Shown: positions 1-6,174 of the stretch, piece after piece
How the letters are laid out: every line of letters begins with the position of its first letter
Position numbering within the stretch: the first letter of the stretch is position 1
Assembly: GCA_030841245.1 (NCBI GenBank)
Contig: JAVEDG010000300.1
Span: forward strand, 1 to 18,232
DNA from: Actinomycetota bacterium
GTDB lineage: Bacteria > Actinomycetota > Actinomycetes > JACCUZ01
DNA length: 18,232 nucleotides
Direction: 5' to 3'
Translations under genes and position numbers: made by a program
The notes under the pieces: generated by a model
What the model was told of the DNA's origin: nothing
Seen by the model: the letters and a program-made list of their open reading frames with translations, nothing else
Databases searched by the model: none

Positions 1-1120
1 AGCCGGACAGGGCCTGCTCGGCCAGGTCGAGGGCCCGCCCGACGACCCGCGCGCGGTCGGCGACGACGTCGGCGAAGGGGCGGGACCATCGCGCTTCGGT
101 CGCCGCGACCTTCTCCGCGATGGCCACCATCTCGAGCTGCAGCCCGACCATCGCGGTGTAGCGCGCGCCGGCAGCCGCGGCGTACCAGCGGCGTACCACG
201 GAGTCGGCGACGTCGAGGCCGGACTCGCGCAACCCCTCGGCGTACGCCGCGACGATCGGCCCCTCGAGCGCGTCGAGGTCCGCGCCGGGTCGGACCTGCA
301 TCCACACCGGGTCCAGCGTCGTCTGGTCGAGGTCGGCCGCCAGCCCTCCGATGCCGACGGAGGACCAGTCCATGGCGACGGTCTCGTCATCCGCAGTGGC
401 GTAGAGGTTCGTGGGCCACAGGTCGAGGTGCACGACCGTGCGCGGCGCCGCGTCGGCAGCGGCCAGCAGCTCTGGCATCGCGGCCAGCGTCTCGACCACC
501 CGGCCGCGCAGCGGACGGAGGGCATCGAGCCGGCCATCGCGCCATGCCTCGTCGTCGTGGACCAAGGGCCAGGCTTGTGTGGTCGCCTCGGTCCAGTCGC
601 GCAGCCAGCCGTGGGACAGCCAAGGCTGGTCGGGGAGCTCGGCCGAGCCGGCGGCGTAGGCCCCTTGCGTCGTGCCGAGGTCGCGGGCCGCCATGGCGTA
701 CCTCGGCAGCGGCCATCGCTCGCCGGGGACGCCTTCGACGCGTTCGAACCAGATCCACGCGGCCTCCGGCCCCGGCTCGGTGGCGAGGTAGAGGTGCGGC
801 GCGCGCAACCGGCCTGGCAGGGAGCCGAGCAGGCCGGAGGAGTAGGCGAGCCACTCACGCTTCCAGTAGTGCCTGTGGGACGGCTCCGCGCCGGACACCC
901 AGAGCGCACCTGGGTCGGGGTCGTGGCCGAGCCGGGTCTGCTTGACGACCATCGAGAACGGCTCGCCCCCGGCGTCCCCGTGGACGCCGACGACACCCGC
1001 AGTGACGCTGTGGAAGCGGAGGTGCGGGTCGAGTGGCTCGGCGTGCCAGATCAGTCCCCGGACCGGGTGGCCCAGCATGGCCTCGACGGCCGCGCGGACG
1101 TCGTCGTCGGGCAAGGACAT
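1..1120 (-). CDS. APH-fold phosphotransferase, 3' end outside the window
   Basis: The frame stays open from ATG 1118-1120 to the left edge, giving at least 373 residues. It carries the aminoglycoside/choline-kinase-type catalytic loop HLDLWPTN (H231, catalytic D233, N238), and then MDW with D251 in the place of the metal-binding DFG aspartate. A helical C-terminal part rich in Ala follows. Members of this family (PF01636) phosphorylate small hydroxylated substrates in the cytoplasm; nothing here identifies the substrate, so a resistance role should not be assumed. The start was chosen because a TATCGT -10-like box ends 7 nt upstream and no good Shine-Dalgarno is visible; an in-frame GTG three codons earlier is the alternative. 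The gene lies 32 bp behind the acetyltransferase gene on the same strand, so the two could also be co-transcribed. Family call is firm, function unknown. Confidence 0.85.
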   Translation of the reverse strand, partial: MSLPDDDVRAAVEAMLGHPVRGLIWHAEPLDPHLRFHSVTAGVVGVHGDAGGEPFSMVVKQTRLGHDPDPGALWVSGAEPSHRHYWKREWLAYSSGLLGSLPGRLRAPHLYLATEPGPEAAWIWFERVEGVPGERWPLPRYAMAARDLGTTQGAYAAGSAELPDQPWLSHGWLRDWTEATTQAWPLVHDDEAWRDGRLDALRPLRGRVVETLAAMPELLAAADAAPRTVVHLDLWPTNLYATADDETVAMDWSSVGIGGLAADLDQTTLDPVWMQVRPGADLDALEGPIVAAYAEGLRESGLDVADSVVRRWYAAAAGARYTAMVGLQLEMVAIAEKVAATEARWSRPFADVVADRARVVGRALDLAEQALSG

Positions 1121-1127
1121 GGGCCGC

Positions 1128-1133
1128 ACGATA
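1128..1133 (-). promoter_or_regulatory. -10 box (TATCGT) of a probable leaderless transcript for the phosphotransferase
   Basis: TATCGT fits the actinobacterial TANNNT -10 pattern and ends 7 nt before ATG 1120. That spacing would put the transcription start at or next to the start codon. No clear -35 box is seen. Confidence 0.45.
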
Positions 1134-1152
1134 GGTGCTCGACGTTCCCGGG

Positions 1153-1737
1153 CTATCGAGCCGGCCGGAGCATGAAGACGATCGGCGGGCAGGCTCCGGC
1201 CTGTGCCTCGCCGGTGACGGTGAACCCGTGGCGCTCGTAGAACGGGAGGGTGCGCGGGTTCGGTGTCTCGAGGTACGCCGGGAGCTGGTCCGCGTCGACG
1301 GTCTTCAGGCACGACTCCATCAGCCGGGACCCGAGCCCCTGGCCGCGCAGGTCGGCGCGGACGCCGAACCAGGGCAGGTACCAGTGCCGATACGTCGGGT
1401 GGGCGTCGCTCATCTGCTCGGCGACGGCGAACAGGTCCGCGTGCCGGGCGGGCGTCACCGTGTCGGTCAGGACGGCAGCGACGGCGTCACCGTCCGGCTC
1501 CGTTCCCGGCGGGTACCAGAGGGCGACGGCCGAGAAGTCGCCGAGCCGCCAGACGGTTCCTCGGTGGAAGGCCTTGCCACCGAACGCCGCAAGGAAGTCA
1601 GGGAAGTGCGTGAGGTAGTCCGTGTAGGCCGGGTAGAGCCAGCGCTCGACCGGGTCGTCCGCGAAGGCGGACACGAGGGTGGCGTAGACGTTCGCCTGCG
1701 CGTCCCCGGCGACGAGTTGAACCGAGGGGTCGGTCAC
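1153..1737 (-). CDS. GNAT family N-acetyltransferase
   Basis: A 194-residue cytoplasmic protein of normal length for the GCN5-related family, which moves an acetyl group from acetyl-CoA to an amine. The acetyl-CoA binding motif A is clear: WFGVRADLRGQGLGSRLM, where RGQGLG is the pyrophosphate-binding loop. The C-terminal part has NPRTLPFYERHGFTV, the usual beta6-beta7 element with the Tyr that often acts as general acid. The reading frame is open further upstream to 1911, but that extension is Arg/Pro-rich and unlike the family. GTG 1735-1737 is preferred because TAGCGT ends 7 nt before it; GTG 1744-1746 overlaps that box. It is divergent from the secreted-protein gene at 1860. Substrate unknown. 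Confidence 0.85.
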   Translation of the reverse strand: MTDPSVQLVAGDAQANVYATLVSAFADDPVERWLYPAYTDYLTHFPDFLAAFGGKAFHRGTVWRLGDFSAVALWYPPGTEPDGDAVAAVLTDTVTPARHADLFAVAEQMSDAHPTYRHWYLPWFGVRADLRGQGLGSRLMESCLKTVDADQLPAYLETPNPRTLPFYERHGFTVTGEAQAGACPPIVFMLRPAR

Positions 1738-1744
1738 GGGCCGC

Positions 1745-1750
1745 ACGCTA
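1745..1750 (-). promoter_or_regulatory. -10 box (TAGCGT) of a probable leaderless transcript for the GNAT gene
   Basis: TAGCGT ends 7 nt before GTG 1737, the same geometry as for the neighbouring phosphotransferase gene. The sequence between box and start (gcggccc) is identical at both genes. A -35 is not evident. Confidence 0.45.
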
Positions 1751-1859
1751 CCCCCGCCTCCGCGCTCGGCTCCTACTCCGCCCGGGCGCGCGAAGCTCCC
1801 GGTCGAGGCCCGCGTAACACGCGGCGGCGCTGTGACGATCTTCGAGCAAAGGGGGCGGG

Positions 1860-2435
1860 ATGAAACCGTCGTTGGCCTATGCCGCTGGACATGCCCGCAG
1901 CGTGATCGCACTGAGCGCCCTCATCGTCGCTGCCGCAGCGGGCGGTGCCGTCGCCGCGACCGCAGGTGGGCATTCCACGTTCGTGACGACCGTCTCCGAC
2001 TCCCACGCGAGCACGCACAAGCACGGCGCCGACGACAAGACGGACACGGGCAAGCCGGACTCTGGGTCCCCGCCCGCGGGGACCCACGGTGCCTGCGTCT
2101 CGGCCGTGGCCAAGGACGCGTCCGTCACCGGCGGACCGCACGACAACCACGGCGGCGCGGTCTCGGCGGCCGCCCACAGCTGTGCGGGAGCGGGTGCCCC
2201 TGGAGAGCACAGCCGCCCGGCCTCGGCCGGCAAGGGTCGCCCCGACGACGCCGGCAAGAGCGCAGGAAAGGGCAAGCCGGCCGAGCCTGGCAAGCCGAGC
2301 ACCAGGCACAAGTCGGGCGAGGCGAGCGTGCCCGACGACTCGGCCTCCCCCAGCGACTCGGCCGCGCCCGACGACACGAGTACCTCGAGCGGTGCGGCGA
2401 CGCCCAGCGACTCGACCGCGCCGAGCGGGACCTGA
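1860..2435 (+). CDS. Exported low-complexity protein with a two-cysteine core
   Basis: This 191-residue protein starts at an ATG preceded by a purine-rich ribosome site (aaagggggcggg). Residues about 14-36 form a hydrophobic Ala-rich segment that can act as signal peptide or membrane anchor. A polar linker follows, then a short ordered-looking block around residues 75-110 with Cys79 and Cys108, which could form a disulphide outside the cell. The rest, about 110-191, is disordered and rich in Ser, Pro, Asp, Gly and Lys, ending in a Ser/Thr/Pro tail. I do not know its function. The codon pattern is consistent with real coding and the ribosome site is good. It is divergent from the GNAT gene and 56 bp before the FAD dehydrogenase; the spacing and a possible promoter at 2478 suggest separate transcription. 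Confidence 0.75.
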   Translation: MKPSLAYAAGHARSVIALSALIVAAAAGGAVAATAGGHSTFVTTVSDSHASTHKHGADDKTDTGKPDSGSPPAGTHGACVSAVAKDASVTGGPHDNHGGAVSAAAHSCAGAGAPGEHSRPASAGKGRPDDAGKSAGKGKPAEPGKPSTRHKSGEASVPDDSASPSDSAAPDDTSTSSGAATPSDSTAPSGT

Positions 2436-2450
2436 CAAGCGGCGGTCCCG
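2426..2450 (+). terminator. Hairpin over the stop codon of the exported-protein gene
   Basis: CGGGACC (2426-2432) and GGTCCCG (2444-2450) can form a 7-bp stem with an 11-nt loop containing the stop codon. There is no T-run, so this is only a weak terminator candidate. Confidence 0.25.
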
Positions 2451-2491
2451 GCCCGCGGACTCGCGTGCGCAGCCTGACATGATCCGGCTGC

Positions 2492-4144
2492 ATGGACGCG
2501 GACGCGATCGTCGTCGGGGCCGGGCTCGCCGGGCTGGTCGCGGCGACCGAGCTGACTGCCGCCGGGCGCCGGGTCGTGCTGGTCGACCAGGAGGGTGAGC
2601 AGTCGCTGGGCGGGCAGGCGTTCTGGTCGTTCGGCGGGCTGTTCCTGGTCGACTCCCCGGAGCAGCGGCGGATGCGCATCCACGACTCCCACGACCTCGC
2701 CCTGCAGGACTGGCTCGGGACCGCCGGCTTCGACCGGGGCGACGAGGACCACTGGGGTCGCCAGTGGGCGCACGCGTACGTCGACTTCGCGGCAGGGGAG
2801 AAGCGGGCCTGGCTGCACGGCCTGGGCGTGCGGTTCTTCCCCGTCGTCGGCTGGGCCGAGCGGGGCGGCTACCTCGCCACCGGCCACGGCAACTCGGTGC
2901 CGCGGTTCCACATCACGTGGGGCACCGGGCCGGGGTTGCTGGAGCCGTTCGTCCGGAAGGTCCGGGAGGACGTGGCGGCCGGCCGGCTCGAGCTGCGGTT
3001 GCGGCACCGGGTCGACGGGCTGACGTCGTCCGGCGGGGCCGTCGACGGGGTGCGCGGTCAGGTGCTCGCGCCCACCGACGTACGCCGTGGGGCAGCGAGC
3101 TCGCGGGTGGCGGTCGCGGAGTTCGAGCTGCACGCGCCGGCGGTGCTCGTCACGTCGGGCGGCATCGGCGGCGACCACGACCTGGTACGCAAGGCCTGGC
3201 CCGACCGGCTGGGCACCCCGCCGATCCGGATGCTCTCCGGCGTACCCGCGCACGTCGACGGCCGGATGCTGGGCATCACCGAGGCCGCAGGCGGGCGGGT
3301 CGTCAACCCGGACCGGATGTGGCACTACACCGAGGGCATCGAGAACTGGGACCCGATCTGGGACCGCCACGGCATCCGGATCCTGCCCGGGCCGTCGTCG
3401 CTCTGGCTGGACGCGCTCGGCCGCCGGCTGCCGCCGCCGCTGTTCCCCGGCTTCGACACACTCGGGACGCTGGAGCACATCATGGCGACCGGGTTCGACC
3501 ACACCTGGTTCGTGCTGACCCAGCGGATCATCGAGCGCGAGTTCGCGCTGTCCGGCTCGGAGCAGAACCCGGACCTGACCGGCAAGAGCGTCCGCGGCGT
3601 CCTGGGCCGGGCCCGCTCCGGTGCTCCCGGGCCGGTCGAGGCGTTCAAGGAGCACGGTCGCGACTTCGTGGTGGCGACCGATCTGGCCGGGCTGGTGCGA
3701 GGCATGAACGGGGTGACGCGCGAACCGCTGCTCGACCTGGCCGACGTCGAGCGAGAGGTCGTCGCGCGCGACCGCGAGGTCGACAACCCGTTCGCCAAGG
3801 ACCTCCAGGTGGTCGCCATGCACGGTGCCCGGCGCTACCTCGGCGACAAGCTGATCAGGGTGGCGAAGCCGCACCGGCTGATGGACCCGAAGGCAGGCCC
3901 GCTCATCGCGGTACGGCTGAACATCCTGACGCGCAAGACCCTCGGCGGCCTGCAGACCGACCTGGGTGGGCGGGTGCTGCGCTCGGACGGTACGCCGCTG
4001 CCGGGGGTGTGGGCGGCGGGGGAGGTGGCCGGCTTCGGTGGTGGTGGCGTGCACGGCTACCGGGCGCTCGAGGGCACGTTCCTCGGCGGCTGCCTGTTCT
4101 CCGGCCGTGCGGCCGGCCGTGACGCGGCTGCCGCCACTGGCTGA
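2492..4144 (+). CDS. FAD-binding dehydrogenase (KstD / fumarate-reductase flavoprotein superfamily)
   Basis: A 550-residue flavoprotein. The N-terminus has a Rossmann dinucleotide motif, VVGAGLAGL (G9, G11, G14), ending at a VLVDQE acidic residue that binds the FAD ribose. The C-terminus has the matching FAD signature GVWAAGEVAGF, followed by GVHGYRALEGTFLGG, which aligns in style with the substrate-side His/Arg region of 3-ketosteroid dehydrogenases and fumarate reductases. Length fits the COG3573 group of predicted FAD-binding dehydrogenases. No signal peptide or membrane helix, so cytoplasmic. It probably introduces or removes a C=C bond next to a carbonyl, but the substrate cannot be read from the sequence and no steroid genes lie nearby. 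A CATGAT -10-like box at 2478-2483 ends 8 nt before ATG 2492 and no ribosome site is visible. Flanked downstream by the LacI unit, which may or may not control it. Confidence 0.85.
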   Translation: MDADAIVVGAGLAGLVAATELTAAGRRVVLVDQEGEQSLGGQAFWSFGGLFLVDSPEQRRMRIHDSHDLALQDWLGTAGFDRGDEDHWGRQWAHAYVDFAAGEKRAWLHGLGVRFFPVVGWAERGGYLATGHGNSVPRFHITWGTGPGLLEPFVRKVREDVAAGRLELRLRHRVDGLTSSGGAVDGVRGQVLAPTDVRRGAASSRVAVAEFELHAPAVLVTSGGIGGDHDLVRKAWPDRLGTPPIRMLSGVPAHVDGRMLGITEAAGGRVVNPDRMWHYTEGIENWDPIWDRHGIRILPGPSSLWLDALGRRLPPPLFPGFDTLGTLEHIMATGFDHTWFVLTQRIIEREFALSGSEQNPDLTGKSVRGVLGRARSGAPGPVEAFKEHGRDFVVATDLAGLVRGMNGVTREPLLDLADVEREVVARDREVDNPFAKDLQVVAMHGARRYLGDKLIRVAKPHRLMDPKAGPLIAVRLNILTRKTLGGLQTDLGGRVLRSDGTPLPGVWAAGEVAGFGGGGVHGYRALEGTFLGGCLFSGRAAGRDAAAATG

Positions 4145-4241
4145 GCTGCACTGGTCGGTGGCTGGCGTGCCGGCATCGACTCGGGTTGGGCGTGATCGCA
4201 GCAGGCTCGCTTCGGGGGCCGGAGAGATGAAGCTCGCGTCC

Positions 4242-4257
4242 GCGGAAGCGCTTGCGC
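4242..4257. promoter_or_regulatory. LacI-type operator candidate
   Basis: An imperfect 16-bp palindrome, GCGGAAGCGCTTGCGC: 14 of 16 positions are symmetric around a central CG, with AAGCGCTT perfect. This is the general form of LacI/GalR-family operators. It lies 7 bp before the -35 box of the promoter at 4265-4293, and a LacI-family gene starts 340 bp downstream. Confidence 0.5.
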
Positions 4258-4264
4258 TGGCCTC

Positions 4265-4293
4265 TTGACCGGTAAAGAGGCGGCTGCTACTGT
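4265..4293 (+). promoter_or_regulatory. Sigma-70-type promoter for the small ORF and perhaps the LacI gene
   Basis: TTGACC (4265-4270) and TACTGT (4288-4293) are separated by 17 bp. This is the best -35/-10 pair I see in the window. Transcription would start near 4300, leaving a leader of about 38 nt before ATG 4338. Confidence 0.65.
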
Positions 4294-4303
4294 ACCGGTA
4301 AAG
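4268..4303. repeat. Two direct copies of ACCGGTAAAG in the promoter
   Basis: Identical 10-bp copies lie at 4268-4277, overlapping the -35 box, and at 4294-4303, directly after the -10 box. They are 26 bp apart. Each holds the palindrome ACCGGT with a central CG; the second is extended to TACCGGTA. Their position suggests repressor binding sites. Confidence 0.55.
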
Positions 4304-4337
4304 CAAGGAAAGAAACCCGAGCCAGAAAGGCCCTGCC

Positions 4338-4547
4338 ATGAACCTCCTCTCCTTCGCCGCCAGCATCTCCCGGCAGAGCACCGAGGAGCTGGCGCTCAGC
4401 GCCCTGCCGAACGCGCCGGTCGCGCCCCACGTGGCCCGCGCACCCAGGCCGGCCACCCGGCGTACCCGCAGCCGACTGGCCGTGGCCAGGGTCCTGCAGC
4501 GCGCCGCCGACGCGGTCACGCCCGCCGAGTGCCTGCCGCTCCACTGA
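4338..4547 (+). CDS. Small basic protein of unknown function (69 aa)
   Basis: I do not recognise this protein. It begins at an ATG with a reasonable ribosome site (agaaagg, 7 nt upstream) and sits 38 nt behind a strong promoter, which are the main reasons to call it real. The first 25 residues look helical and mildly hydrophobic, the middle is Pro/Ala-rich, and residues about 34-47 are Arg-rich (APRPATRRTRSRLAVA). It has no signal peptide and no membrane helix. A single Cys lies near the end (AECLPLH). It is 48 bp before the LacI gene on the same strand and would be the first gene of that unit. It could be a small regulatory or nucleic-acid-binding protein, or a leader ORF; the alternative is that the promoter serves an untranslated leader of the regulator gene. 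Confidence 0.6.
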   Translation: MNLLSFAASISRQSTEELALSALPNAPVAPHVARAPRPATRRTRSRLAVARVLQRAADAVTPAECLPLH

Positions 4548-4583
4548 CCGACGTGGTGACCGGGCGAGCCTTACGGCAACTGC

Positions 4584-4589
4584 GATAGT
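4584..4589 (+). promoter_or_regulatory. -10-like box (GATAGT) just before the LacI gene
   Basis: GATAGT ends 6 nt before ATG 4596, and no Shine-Dalgarno is seen there. This fits a leaderless start inside the unit, additional to the promoter at 4265. Confidence 0.4.
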
Positions 4590-4595
4590 CGGCAC

Positions 4596-5657
4596 ATGGG
4601 AAGGGTGACGCTGCAGACGGTCGCCGACCGGGTCGGCGTGAGCCGGATGACGGTCTCGAACGCCTTCTCCCGGCCCGACCAGCTCTCGGCCCGGCTACGG
4701 GAGCGCATCCTCGACGTCGCGGCCGAGCTCGGCTACTGCGGACCCGACCCGGCCGCCCGGACCTTGGCCCGGCGCCGGGCCGGGGCCGTGGGGGTGCTGC
4801 TGACCGACTCGCTCAGCTATGCCTTCACCGACGAGATCGCGACGACGTTCCTCGGCGCGGTGGCCCGCGAGCTCGAGGTCACGGGCATCGCGATGACGCT
4901 GCTGTCCTCACCTCGCGGAAGCGGCCTGACCCCGGCCCGCGACGTGGTGCTGGACGGGGCGATCGTCTACAGCGTCGACGGCGACTCGCCGGCCCTCGCC
5001 TGGCTGCGCCGGCGCGACCTCCCGCTGGTCTTCGTCGACCAGGTCGCCGAGCCGGGTATTCCGAGCATCAACATCGACGACCGGATTGCCGCCAGGACGG
5101 CGGCCCAGCACCTGGTCGACCTCGGCCATCGCGACGTCGGCATCGTGACGCAGGGGATGAACGCGCCGTACGAGACGGTCTACGAGCCGGACACTGACTC
5201 GGTCCACCTGGTCCCGCGCGAGCGGATGAAGGGCTGGCTGGACGCCCTTCGACCGGCCGGTGTGCGGGTGCGAGCCGTCAACGAGGCGGTCAACGGTGAG
5301 GTTGAGGGACGTCGGGCAGCCGGACTCCTCCTCGACCAGCCGGACCGGCCGACCGCCCTGCTCGCCCTGTCGGACCTGATGGCGGCCGGCGCGCTGCACG
5401 CCGCCGAGGACCGAACCATCGCGGTGCCCGGTGCGCTGTCGGTCGCAGGTTTCGACGACTCGCCGCTGGCCAGCCGGCTGCGGCCGAGCCTCACCACCGT
5501 GGCCCAGCCGACCCATGAGAAGGGCCGGCTCGCGGCGCAGACCCTGATGACCGCGATCGAGCGTGCGCAGGAAGGGTCGACGCCCTCGCGGGCCCGCCAC
5601 CAGGTGCTCGACACCGAGCTGGTCGTTCGGGACAGCACGGCGCAACCGCTGAACTGA
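4596..5657 (+). CDS. LacI/GalR family transcriptional regulator
   Basis: A 353-residue DNA-binding repressor-type protein of normal family length. Residues 4-25 (VTLQTVADRVGVSRMTVSNAFS) are the LacI helix-turn-helix, followed by the hinge-helix region up to about residue 60 (DPAARTLARRR). The remainder is the periplasmic-binding-protein-like effector and dimer domain, with the family marker INIDDRIAARTAAQHLVDLGH in its middle and SVAGFDDSPLASRLRPSLTTV near the end. These proteins bind a small ligand, often a sugar or nucleoside, and release the operator or bind it more tightly. The ligand is not evident and no transporter or sugar enzyme is adjacent. Palindromes at 4242-4257 and 4268-4303 are plausible operators, which would make the unit autoregulated together with the 69-aa ORF. 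Confidence 0.92.
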   Translation: MGRVTLQTVADRVGVSRMTVSNAFSRPDQLSARLRERILDVAAELGYCGPDPAARTLARRRAGAVGVLLTDSLSYAFTDEIATTFLGAVARELEVTGIAMTLLSSPRGSGLTPARDVVLDGAIVYSVDGDSPALAWLRRRDLPLVFVDQVAEPGIPSINIDDRIAARTAAQHLVDLGHRDVGIVTQGMNAPYETVYEPDTDSVHLVPRERMKGWLDALRPAGVRVRAVNEAVNGEVEGRRAAGLLLDQPDRPTALLALSDLMAAGALHAAEDRTIAVPGALSVAGFDDSPLASRLRPSLTTVAQPTHEKGRLAAQTLMTAIERAQEGSTPSRARHQVLDTELVVRDSTAQPLN

Positions 5658-5673
5658 GGCCCGGGGCCGCCGG

Positions 5674-5691
5674 TGGATGGGTGCTCATCCA
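5674..5691 (+). terminator. Short hairpin after the LacI gene
   Basis: TGGATG (5674-5679) and CATCCA (5686-5691) form a 6-bp stem with a 6-nt loop, 16 bp after the stop codon. There is no T-run; weak candidate. Confidence 0.25.
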
Positions 5692-5693
5692 TG

Positions 5694-5811
5694 AGGTCCA
5701 CATGCTGGACAGGCAGTCCGTCTTGGTGTGGATGCAGCGGTGGACAACCGGTGGACGACACGGCTTCGCGGGGGACAACCACGGCCGTTCTTGTGGACAT
5801 CCTGGGGACGA
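5694..5811. repeat. Phased cluster of DnaA-box-like nonamers
   Basis: Five tandem copies of a GTGGACAAC-like unit start at 5739, 5750, 5770, 5792 and 5803, so the steps are 11, 20, 22 and 11 bp, near whole helical turns. Compared with TGTGGACAA, the reverse of the actinobacterial DnaA box TTGTCCACA, the copies at 5739-5747 and 5792-5800 match 8 of 9 positions; 5750-5758, 5770-5778 and 5803-5811 match 7. A sixth, inverted copy (AGGTCCACA) lies at 5694-5702, and a weaker one (TGTGGATGC) at 5727. No replication gene is in the window, so an origin is unlikely. The array could bind DnaA as a titration or control site, or be the target of another regulator of the RNA locus downstream. Confidence 0.5.
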
Positions 5812-5823
5812 CGAAACTCGTCG
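5809..5823. repeat. Perfect short inverted repeat CGACGA-AAC-TCGTCG
   Basis: Two 6-bp arms with a 3-nt centre, directly after the nonamer cluster and before an A-run (gaaaaat). Role unknown; it could be part of a protein binding site. Confidence 0.4.
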
Positions 5824-5843
5824 AAAAATCCCGCTGAACGGCC

Positions 5844-5872
5844 TTGCGCACCGTGTGCGCAGGCACTAGAAA
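5844..5872 (+). promoter_or_regulatory. Promoter candidate for the small RNA, covered by a 17-bp palindrome
   Basis: TTGCGC (5844-5849) is separated by 17 bp from TAGAAA (5867-5872), predicting a start near 5879. The perfect palindrome TGCGCAC-CGT-GTGCGCA (5845-5861) overlaps the -35 box and spacer, a typical place for a repressor site. The -10 lacks the final T, so strength is uncertain. Confidence 0.45.
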
Positions 5873-5878
5873 TCTCCC

Positions 5879-6068
5879 TACGCACCCGGGATCGGGAGTT
5901 GCACCGAAGGAGACTTCGGACGGGCAGGACGGCGTCGGGCAACCGAAGGTCGACCAGCACGAGCTCTCGCCGAACGGATGTGAGGTTCGCGAGTCGAGAA
6001 CCCGAGCGATCGGGGAGTCGAGGCGGGAACCCGCAGGGCCCCTCCAACTCATACTTGGAGGGGCCTTT
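5879..6068 (+). ncRNA. Candidate structured small RNA, about 190 nt
   Basis: The stretch lies between a promoter candidate and a strong terminator and has no convincing ORF or ribosome site. Predicted by eye: an outer helix GTTGC (5898-5902) with GCAAC (5939-5943) enclosing hairpin CCGAAG-GAGA-CTTCGG (5904-5919, GNRA loop); a 9-bp stem with one bulged C, 5966-5975 with 5985-5993; a hairpin GCGGG/CCCGC (6023-6034); and the terminator stem. The next plus-strand gene starts almost 500 nt later, with a minus-strand gene between, so this is not a leader or riboswitch. I do not recognise it as RNase P RNA, SRP RNA, tmRNA or 6C RNA. A 6S-like (Ms1-type) RNA cannot be ruled in or out by eye. Start position is inferred from the promoter. 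Confidence 0.5.
6037..6068 (+). terminator. Intrinsic terminator with an 11-bp perfect stem
   Basis: GGCCCCTCCAA (6037-6047), a 7-nt loop, TTGGAGGGGCC (6055-6065), then TTTGT. It is the strongest terminator-like hairpin in the window and ends the candidate small RNA. The nearest upstream plus-strand protein gene ends 380 bp earlier. Confidence 0.75.
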
Positions 6069-6137
6069 GTGCGTGCGGGCGCCCTCGCGCTGCTAACACC
6101 CGACGCGCTCGAACCCACGGACGTCCTACCCGCGGCG

Positions 6138-6165
6138 TGCCGGCCTCATTCCTGGGGTGCCGGCA
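6138..6165 (-). terminator. Possible hairpin after the DUF2630 gene
   Basis: TGCCGGC (6138-6144) and GCCGGCA (6159-6165) can pair with a 14-nt loop just beyond the stop codon at 6175. No T-run follows. The rest of 6070-6174 shows nothing I can assign. Confidence 0.25.
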
Positions 6166-6174
6166 GAGCAGGGT

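Noticed and set aside
1830..1835. Third PhoP-type site (CTGTGA, reverse of TCACAG) before the exported-protein gene
   Set aside because: Only one half-site; no second copy at 11-bp spacing.
4227..4268. Tiny ORF MKLASAEALALAS with a ggagag ribosome-like site
   Set aside because: It ends inside the -35 box and encodes only 13 residues over the operator palindrome; no promoter precedes it.
1877..4519. Long minus-strand open frame of 880 residues
   Set aside because: It lies opposite the exported protein, FAD dehydrogenase and the 69-aa ORF, and its Arg/Pro/Asp-rich composition is that of a codon-bias shadow.
5694..5830. Chromosomal or plasmid replication origin
   Set aside because: DnaA-like boxes are few and imperfect, no dnaA, dnaN or rep gene is near, and there is no long AT-rich unwinding region.
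5879..6068. Riboswitch or attenuator leader
   Set aside because: No same-strand gene follows closely; the next gene is on the opposite strand and the downstream plus-strand operon begins almost 500 nt later.
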